DNA of 7,034 nt from Deltaproteobacteria bacterium (GTDB lineage Bacteria > Desulfobacterota > DSM-4660 > Desulfatiglandales > HGW-15). Positions 1-5,317 of the stretch are shown here, in pieces; the first letter of the stretch is position 1, and every line of letters begins with the position of its first letter. Location of the stretch: positions 1-7,034 of the forward strand of contig JAFDIC010000211.1 in the NCBI GenBank assembly GCA_019308525.1, written 5' to 3'. The translations under genes and the position numbers were made by a program. The notes under the pieces are model-generated. The model did no database searches, had not been told where the DNA came from, and saw nothing but the letters and a program-made list of their open reading frames with translations.

Positions 1-64
1 TCAAAGGATCCCCGGAGTTTCGTGTCTAGAGTCACAAATTGCAAGCACCATACAACAGATGAAT

Positions 65-247
65 TTCAAATTCCAATGACCAAAACCCTCCAAGACTAGA
101 CATTGTTTGATGGATTCGTAGAAAGTGAAAAACATGAAACTCGAACCTAATAATTTCAATAGGTTATCTATGGCAAGAACGCCAAATCCTGCCTTTTTGC
201 GGGTTCATTTTGTTTGGATTTTGTAATTTCGGCCACTGGAATTTGAA
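65..247. repeat. Long imperfect palindrome, MITE-like intergenic element
   Basis: Outer arms 65-85 and 227-247 match as inverted repeats at 18 of 21 positions. Inner arms 110-125 and 193-208 match at 11 of 16. The apex is a perfect 6-bp hairpin, AACCTA (144-149) with TAGGTT (160-165), around a 10-nt loop. All three pairs are nested with centres at 154-159. Every mismatch in both arm pairs is a transition, so G-U pairs fill the stem on one strand or the other. The segment is AT-rich and non-coding. It resembles dispersed palindromic repeats I associate with sulfate-reducer genomes, but copies elsewhere cannot be checked here. Confidence 0.6.
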
Positions 248-286
248 TATTACCTGAACACACTTCTGACAAAGCACATCCGGTCC

Positions 287-313
287 GGGGATAACCAGGG
301 ACTGGTGTTCCCC
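287..313 (-). terminator. Inverted repeat after the large gene, possible mRNA 3' end
   Basis: GGGGA...TCCCC encloses ACCAG-GGA-CTGGT with a 2x2 internal mismatch, giving two 5-bp stems, 33 bp past the TAA stop of the minus-strand gene. No T-run follows on the minus strand, so it is not a classical intrinsic terminator. It could stabilise the 3' end or act with Rho. An overlapping alternative hairpin is CCCG-AAAAA-CGGG (312-324). Confidence 0.3.
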
Positions 314-345
314 CGAAAAACGGGATCTGCGACGGGCCAGGATGT

Positions 346-3300
346 TTACTGTTGCTGGGCGGGCTGCTTGGGGAGGGTTTTGGATCGGGCCACTTCTCGA
401 ATCCTGGCGTCTGGGTCGTCCACGAGGCCAGCCAGCACTTGTGCTGCCTGGGGGTGGGAGATCTGGCTCAACGCGAATGCTGCTGTAGCCCGCAGATCCG
501 GGCTGCGTCTCTTTCGGAAGGGAAAGAAACCGTGGGTGACCAGTAGTTTGCGCAGGGGATCGATGGCTGCGGGGCTCGCTATCTGGCCCAGTGCACGGCA
601 GCATACGATGGAGATGTGCTCATCCCTGGTGGATTCGAGCAATTGGATCAAGGTCTCGTCGATGTTGGGGGGATGTATTTTACCAAGGCACTTGATGGCC
701 GAGACCGCCAAGGTGCCCCGCTGAGTCTTTGCCAGATCCAGGAGGAGGTCGACGGTCTCCTGATTGTTGAGTCGTTCTGCCAGACGCAGACCCGCCTCCC
801 GCACCCGGGGATCCTCATCTCCCAGGGCGTGGAGGAGCTCCTTTCTCAGGTCAGAGGTGAAGCCGTCAATTACATCCAAGATGCGCGCCCGTTCCTCAGG
901 ACTCACCTCCAGCACCAGCATCTCCTTAAGCCGCTGCGCGGCAGATGATCCCTGCCTCTTCAGGAGCAGGGCGGCCACCTTCCGTGCCCTGTAATCGTCT
1001 TCCTGCTTGATGAGATCAATTAGGAAAGGGACTGCCCCTTGCCCGATTGCGGCAAGCAACTGAGCAGCATTACGCAGTCGCGAAGGATCTGAAGACCTGA
1101 GGTCTTCCAACAGGAGCCTCCGTGTGTGGGAGTCCAGTTTTTTCTCCATGGCCTTTGCAAGAATCTGGCCCTGGGAGTGCCTTGAATCCTCGAACTCTTT
1201 TTGACGTCTCCGCAGATGAGAAAGAATCCTGGCCGCAGTGGGATATTCCACGAACTGAATTAAGAGGGTTACCAGTTGGTTCAAAAGTGCGGCCATCTCC
1301 AGTGTGAGGTCCGGGTCCTCTTCCTTGGAGAAGGCCCCCAGGAGGGGTCCTGCCAGGAGTTTGGCGAAGTCTTGCTGAAGAGCGGGACTGAGCTCTTCCA
1401 TTACCTCATTGCACATCTCCGGAACCCTCCTTCGCTCGCGCGTCTCCTGTTGAGGGAGGGCCGTGAAGATCCGCTGGAGAGTTTCTTTGGCCGGGCGCTC
1501 CTCCTTGTTGAGGAGCATTTCCTTTATCCTTTCCTGGAAGCCCTCCAGGAGGGCAGAAAAAGATTCCCTATCCCCTTCCACCACCTCTTCGGCCTGGGGA
1601 TGCTCTGCATATGCTTCGGTCTGGCTGAGGGTCTCGCCGGCAGCGCTCGATCCCTTGGTCTCCGCTACGCGCACCTCGTAAAGATGTCGATCGAACAAGA
1701 TCCCCGAGAGGCCTGTCTGCCGGGCAAAATCTTTCCAGAACTTGGCATCCACTCCCTCCGGAAGTCGCGCGAGGGCTCCGAAAAAGCTTTTCAGTTCACC
1801 CTCCCGAAATTCCCTCAGAAAAGTGATGCTGCTCAACCCTACACTTCCCAGGTACTGGCGGAATTTTTCTGCGAAGGGCTTGAGCTGGGGGTGTGCCACC
1901 TTTTCTCCATTGACCAGCAGCGCATCTTCTGCGCGAGAGAGTGTGAGGATCCCCCGTCCTTTCATATAGAGCCGAAGGGCCTTTGTCAGTTTCTCAACGA
2001 TGGTCCCGATGGCCCTGCTCTCCAGGGGGTAGAGCTTGATGGTCCTGTCTGCGCTGAGCAGGGCGCGAAAGATCTCCAACAACAAGGAGCTTTCGTCCTG
2101 GGCTGCCTCCGGGGCCGCCTTTGATTGCACGGCACGGGACTCTCCATCTCCATGTCTCTTGTACCGTATCTGCTTCAGGTCAATGTGCTCGAGTCTGTTT
2201 TCAATCATGAAGCGCTCCCAGTGACGCTCGTCAAGCGTCTCTTGTTCGGTGCGCCCCAACTCCTCCAACATAAGCTCCACCTCGCTTTCCTCCAAACCTT
2301 TGAGAAAAGCGATCCCGCGTAGTTGCAACTGGTCGAGCAACCGAAGGAAGTCCCTGGCCACCACTTTGAAATCTTTGGTAACGATCTTCTGGCCGTTTAC
2401 TACCACCGATTGTTCCATGTGCATTATGTTGAGGCAGTCATTGTTACGGAGGATTCCGTCGATAGTGTTCTTCAGCTTTTGGGTCACCCCGATGATTGAT
2501 CTGCTCCCGGGGGGATAGAGCCTGATGTTTCTGACGGCGATCATGAATTCCCGGATCAAGTCAGGCAAGCGAGCGATCCCGTCAGCGTCCAGAGGGGTAT
2601 CTTCCCCGGGCTCCTCTACCGTTACCTCTGCGCTGTAGAGGACGGCCTCACTGGCATTGAACCTCTTCTCGTTGGAGGCAGCCAGGAGTTGCTCGTAGCT
2701 TTTTGCCTTTTCCTTATCGGGGGAACGCTTGAAGTGGTAAGCCACCGTGGCTTCGGAAGTGAGAAGGCGGCGCTGGTAAAGGTCTTCCTGGTATTTGCCT
2801 ATTTGCTCGTGCAGTTCCTGCCTTCGCTTACGATCAATAGCGCCGTACGCAATCTCAAGGACGCGCTTGCCAAGGAAGCGTATCACCTCATCATTGAGCT
2901 GAAAGTCAGACTGGAGGATGCCCTGGGTGACGGCCTGGTCAATGAAATCCAGGACCTTTGCCTCCATGGTACCGGAACTGCCTATCAGCATGCTCAGGGA
3001 TACTTCTTCTCCAAGGGCGGAAATCTGTTCCAAGAGTCGCCGGTTTTCTTCATCCATGGCGGCAATCTTCTGCGCCACCATCTCTTCCAGAGATTTGGGC
3101 AGGTAGTCCTCTTTTATGGGCCTTATGACCCATTTTTGCCCGACAAGGGTTATTTGCTGGTCCGTGACGAGCTTTCGCAGAATTTCCCCGATAAAGAGGG
3201 GGTTGCCATTGGTGATGTCTGCCAGGTGCTTTTCGAAATCCGGAGGTCTGGCCACGTTCGGGAATATCTTCTCAATGTGCGTGGCGATCTGTTCGGCGGT

Positions 3301-4557
3301 GAGGGGGGTGAGGGTGATCTTCTCCAGCCCGAGTTCTTTGCCGTACGCAGCAGTGAAAAGTTCGAGGGGCCTTTGCCGCTCTTTGCCTGCTGCCTCCTCA
3401 GGAGTGAAAGCGCAGCACAAAAACAGGGGTATGCTTCCTGTCTTGAACAGGCTTCGCAACAGGAGCATCGTCGCCTCATCACTGAAGTGGAAATCGTCTA
3501 TCAAGAGGATGGTGGGCCGGCGTTCCAGGACCTTGGGGAAGAATTGGAGCAGAGTGGTAAATATGCCTTCCCGGAACTCGGCATCATCTTCTTCACCAGG
3601 GGCCTTCTCCTCGCCGCCGATCTGAGGGAGAACCTGCCCGAGGTAGTAGAGTTCCTCGTCCCCAAGATTTTCCAAGACTTTTGCGCCTTTGTCTCTGCGG
3701 CGATTCAGAATCTCAACGAGGATCTTGGTCGTCAGATAATAGGGCCGAAACATCTCTTGAGGACTCCCGCTCACCTTGACGTTGAAGATCTTCTTGCTGG
3801 CCAGGCTCTGCCGGATCGCCTCCAGAAACTCTGTTTTTCCCAGTCCCGAGGAGCCTTCCACCAAGAGAAATTGGTTTTTCCCCCTGGTAAAGGTCTTCAG
3901 GGCTCCATTTACGCGGGACAGTTGGCTGCTCCTGCCCACCAGTTTCATGTCTCTGAGCTGGTAGATGGCCGTCTTGTCAAAGACTTCATGCAGTGTGACT
4001 TCGCTCGCATTTACGCAGCAGTTACGCCCCCTCTTCTTGGCCGAATAGAGTGCCGTGTCAGCCTTTTGGATCAGTCCCTTGCTGGTCCTGGCATCCTCTG
4101 GTGCAGAGGCGATACCGATACTGAGGGTGATGCGGATGGGTCTGTCCTGGGGGTGTGGACGGAAGGAGTTGTCAAGAATGCGCTTCCGAAGCCTGTTCCC
4201 CGTTCGCATGGAGTCTTCTTTGCCGCGGTGAAGCAAGAGCATGAATTCGTCGCCAGCATAGCGGACGGGGAGGACATCCTGTGCTGCCACTTCCTTCAGG
4301 AGTTCCGCCACCCAGATCAACGCCCGGTCCCCCACCTGATGTCCGTACATGTCATTGATCTGCTTGAAATTGTCCACGTCCATCATGATGAGGGAAAAGG
4401 GGCGCTCCTCGAGGGAATCCCATCGGACTTTTGACTGGAGGTATTGGTACAGGAACCGCCTGTTGTAGATGCCGGTCAGCTCATCTTCAAAGATGAGGCG
4501 GGAGGGGTCTTTTCCGGAGTGCTGGAGAAAGTTGAGAAAAAATTGGGCTTGTTCCAT
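346..4557 (-). CDS. GGDEF diguanylate cyclase fused to AAA_16/STAND-like NTPase, duplicated domain and HEAT repeats (1403 aa)
   Basis: This is one intact frame with no break. Domains in order: GGDEF (about residues 20-182; DELTG at 25-29, NRR at 32-34, AGDEF at 101-105); P-loop NTPase of AAA_16/STAND type (about 204-470; Walker A GSSGLGKT at 235-242, Walker B ILLIDD at 350-355, GNP at 451-453); winged-helix/helical linker (about 480-645); two copies of an unnamed domain (663-800 and 824-963); a helical stretch; HEAT repeats (about 1144-1390). It has no signal peptide or membrane segment, so it should be cytosolic. The likely role is regulated synthesis of cyclic di-GMP from GTP, with ATP binding by the NTPase and the repeats sensing a ligand; the regulatory part is inference. 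The ATG at 4557 is the only plausible start: an in-frame TGA lies four codons upstream, and no ATG, GTG or TTG occurs before the GGDEF domain. No Shine-Dalgarno sequence is visible. It is transcribed alone, divergently from the gene at 5318. Confidence 0.95.
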   Translation of the reverse strand: MEQAQFFLNFLQHSGKDPSRLIFEDELTGIYNRRFLYQYLQSKVRWDSLEERPFSLIMMDVDNFKQINDMYGHQVGDRALIWVAELLKEVAAQDVLPVRYAGDEFMLLLHRGKEDSMRTGNRLRKRILDNSFRPHPQDRPIRITLSIGIASAPEDARTSKGLIQKADTALYSAKKRGRNCCVNASEVTLHEVFDKTAIYQLRDMKLVGRSSQLSRVNGALKTFTRGKNQFLLVEGSSGLGKTEFLEAIRQSLASKKIFNVKVSGSPQEMFRPYYLTTKILVEILNRRRDKGAKVLENLGDEELYYLGQVLPQIGGEEKAPGEEDDAEFREGIFTTLLQFFPKVLERRPTILLIDDFHFSDEATMLLLRSLFKTGSIPLFLCCAFTPEEAAGKERQRPLELFTAAYGKELGLEKITLTPLTAEQIATHIEKIFPNVARPPDFEKHLADITNGNPLFIGEILRKLVTDQQITLVGQKWVIRPIKEDYLPKSLEEMVAQKIAAMDEENRRLLEQISALGEEVSLSMLIGSSGTMEAKVLDFIDQAVTQGILQSDFQLNDEVIRFLGKRVLEIAYGAIDRKRRQELHEQIGKYQEDLYQRRLLTSEATVAYHFKRSPDKEKAKSYEQLLAASNEKRFNASEAVLYSAEVTVEEPGEDTPLDADGIARLPDLIREFMIAVRNIRLYPPGSRSIIGVTQKLKNTIDGILRNNDCLNIMHMEQSVVVNGQKIVTKDFKVVARDFLRLLDQLQLRGIAFLKGLEESEVELMLEELGRTEQETLDERHWERFMIENRLEHIDLKQIRYKRHGDGESRAVQSKAAPEAAQDESSLLLEIFRALLSADRTIKLYPLESRAIGTIVEKLTKALRLYMKGRGILTLSRAEDALLVNGEKVAHPQLKPFAEKFRQYLGSVGLSSITFLREFREGELKSFFGALARLPEGVDAKFWKDFARQTGLSGILFDRHLYEVRVAETKGSSAAGETLSQTEAYAEHPQAEEVVEGDRESFSALLEGFQERIKEMLLNKEERPAKETLQRIFTALPQQETRERRRVPEMCNEVMEELSPALQQDFAKLLAGPLLGAFSKEEDPDLTLEMAALLNQLVTLLIQFVEYPTAARILSHLRRRQKEFEDSRHSQGQILAKAMEKKLDSHTRRLLLEDLRSSDPSRLRNAAQLLAAIGQGAVPFLIDLIKQEDDYRARKVAALLLKRQGSSAAQRLKEMLVLEVSPEERARILDVIDGFTSDLRKELLHALGDEDPRVREAGLRLAERLNNQETVDLLLDLAKTQRGTLAVSAIKCLGKIHPPNIDETLIQLLESTRDEHISIVCCRALGQIASPAAIDPLRKLLVTHGFFPFRKRRSPDLRATAAFALSQISHPQAAQVLAGLVDDPDARIREVARSKTLPKQPAQQQ
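388..1131 (-). repeat. C-terminal HEAT-repeat solenoid (about 7 units)
   Basis: Residues 1143-1390 of the large protein are paired helices in units of about 30 residues. Typical inter-helix signatures are SSDPSRLRNAAQLLAAIG, GDEDPRVREAGLRLAERL, SIVCCRALGQIASPAAI and DDPDARIREVARS. I count about seven units, the last one short. One unit carries a basic insertion (FPFRKRRS, 1345-1352). HEAT solenoids bind proteins or other ligands. At the end of a STAND-like protein this is the expected place for the sensor. The tail LPKQPAQQQ is low-complexity. Confidence 0.85.
1669..2571 (-). repeat. Tandem intragenic duplication of an unnamed ~140-residue domain
   Basis: Two copies, residues 663-800 (2158-2571) and 824-963 (1669-2088), lie between the NTPase module and the HEAT repeats. 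Shared landmarks are IRLYPPGSRSI / IKLYPLESRAI, VVNGQKI / LVNGEKV, GIAFLKG / SITFLRE, and a late Trp followed by a Phe-rich helix (HWERF / FWKDF). Three landmark pairs (LYP, VNG, FL) are each exactly 162 residues apart and the Trp pair 161, so the copies align almost without gaps although identity is low. Each copy predicts as helix, short strands around VNG, then helix. I recall similar LYP...VNG segments in deltaproteobacterial HEAT-repeat and HD-GYP proteins but cannot name the domain. Its function is unknown. Confidence 0.8.
3148..3948 (-). other. AAA_16/STAND-like P-loop NTPase domain
   Basis: Residues 204-470 of the large protein. It opens with KLVGRSSQLSRV, the usual 'vGR..el..l' entry of AAA_16 and LuxR-LAL type NTPases. 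Walker A is GSSGLGKT (235-242, catalytic-loop K241, T242) and Walker B is ILLIDDFHFSD (350-360). CAFTPEE (382-388) takes the place where relatives usually carry 'tyRpeE', so the customary arginine is Thr385 here. The block ends with TNGNPLFIGEIL (449-460), which matches the GxP motif of STAND NTPases. A helical, winged-helix-like segment follows. This domain probably acts as an ATP-driven oligomerisation switch for the GGDEF domain. The domain call is strong; the switch role is inferred from the family. Confidence 0.85.
4012..4500 (-). other. GGDEF (diguanylate cyclase) domain
   Basis: Residues 20-182 of the large protein. The sequence shows DELTGIYNRR, the metal-site region MMDVDNFKQIND (58-69, first Asp D60), GHQVGD (72-77), the signature RYAGDEF (99-105), SIGIA (146-150) and KADTALYSAKKRGRN (165-179). 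These are the conserved blocks of active GGDEF enzymes. The first Gly of the signature is Ala; AGDEF variants are known to be active in other proteins. The allosteric RxxD inhibitory site normally just before the signature is absent (AAQD at 91-94), so product inhibition at that site is unlikely. No PAS, REC or other usual input domain precedes it, so input must come from the C-terminal side. Confidence 0.93.
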
Positions 4558-4593
4558 AAGGGGTTTTCATAAGATTTTAGTTTTATTAAAAAA

Positions 4594-4622
4594 ATTTTAC
4601 TAAAAGTGGCGAGAGATGTCAA
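4594..4622 (-). promoter_or_regulatory. Sigma-70-type promoter of the GGDEF-NTPase-HEAT gene
   Basis: On the minus strand a perfect -35 hexamer TTGACA (4617-4622) is followed by a 17-bp spacer and a 5/6 -10 hexamer TAAAAT (4594-4599). Six T residues come next, then an A at about 4587, a good initiation position that would leave a 30-nt leader. A 6-bp inverted repeat, AGCCGC (4622-4627) with GCGGCT (4644-4649), abuts the -35 box and could be a regulator site or chance. Promoter strength suggests basal housekeeping-type expression. No transcript data are available. Confidence 0.7.
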
Positions 4623-5317
4623 GCCGCAAGAGGAGCAGGGGCAGCGGCTCCCCCCTGGATGAGCCCGGCTACCAAGTTCCTGGTCGCCTTCTCCTTCGGC
4701 CTGTTGGCTACCAAGGCTTTCGCCCTTTGGGGAAGGGACCTATCAGAAACTGCTTCTTCATTACCCTGACTCCCTCTGTGACTCCCTGGACAGGATGTCG
4801 CTTCCTTTTGCCAGACTCTTGCCCAAGAACGAAACAGGCCATACAGTGGTCTGTGGGGGCTTTTCTGAGGGCTCAACCAAACTTCCACCCAGCACGAGTC
4901 TCACCACCAACCGTAGACATGAGGGAAAGGGCGATCATACCAGATGCTCTCCTATTGCAAAACCACTCACAATCCCTGCTATCCCCCGATCTCCAACCCG
5001 TATATCTTGTGGTTAGTTCACACTTGACACGCAAAGTCACTTGCTGTAGGCTTTCCTCCCAAAAAGGGAATTCTTTTCGTTCCGTGGCGCCTCATGAGTT
5101 TTGGGGGCTTACTCTGTACGCGTTTTCAACCCGGAGCCATGGGCCGCCGTTGAGCTTCGGCCTGTTTGAAAGGCGTCCTTGCAGGAAACTGAAGAAAGCG
5201 TTCATGATACGTGCGGTAGACCATTCCGGCTTATCTTCGTAAGCGGCTCATCTGATCTCACCCATCCGCGGTTCATTACTTTGCTCGAGACGCACTAATG
5301 ATGGAGACCTTTTAAGC
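4623..5317. other. Divergent intergenic region with no credible gene
   Basis: About 700 bp lie between the minus-strand promoter and the start at 5318. A plus-strand open frame at 4616-5242 has no ribosome binding site, an Arg/Ser/Pro-rich unstructured product and overlaps the opposite promoter, so I do not call it. Small inverted repeats are present: CCCTT/AAGGG (4723-4737), GGCCG/CGGCC with an 11-nt loop (5142-5162), and a 7-bp bulged stem CC(G)GCTTA/TAAGCGG with a 6-nt loop (5226-5246). The last two could lie in the leader of the downstream gene. No tRNA or known riboswitch is recognised. Confidence 0.5.
5303..5306 (+). promoter_or_regulatory. Candidate ribosome binding site for the exported protein
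   Basis: GGAG lies 11 nt before the ATG at 5318. The spacing is slightly long but acceptable. It supports this ATG, which is also the one that gives a well-formed signal peptide. Confidence 0.5.

Noticed and set aside
1..99. Open plus-strand frame from the window edge to TAG at 97-99, as the end of a gene entering from the left
   Set aside because: It is only 32 codons, with no motif, and its last third lies inside the palindromic repeat.
1276..2124. 282-codon plus-strand open frame
   Set aside because: It is antisense to the duplicated-domain region, with Cys/Leu-rich composition and no recognisable motif; a shadow of the real gene.
2689..4434. 581-codon open frame on the plus strand opposite the large gene
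   Set aside because: It lies wholly antisense to the conserved NTPase and GGDEF coding sequence, shows no domain motifs and has no ribosome binding site. It is a codon-bias shadow.
5024..5052. Perfect TTGACA (5024-5029) as promoter for the exported-protein gene
   Set aside because: At 17-bp spacing the -10 reads TAGGCT, only 3 of 6 matches, and 16 or 18 bp are no better. It would also imply a leader of about 260 nt.
4616..5242. 208-codon plus-strand open frame in the intergenic gap
   Set aside because: It has no ribosome binding site, its start overlaps the opposite-strand promoter, and the product is rich in Arg, Ser and Pro with no motif. It is in frame with the 5318 gene but separated by a stop at 5240-5242.
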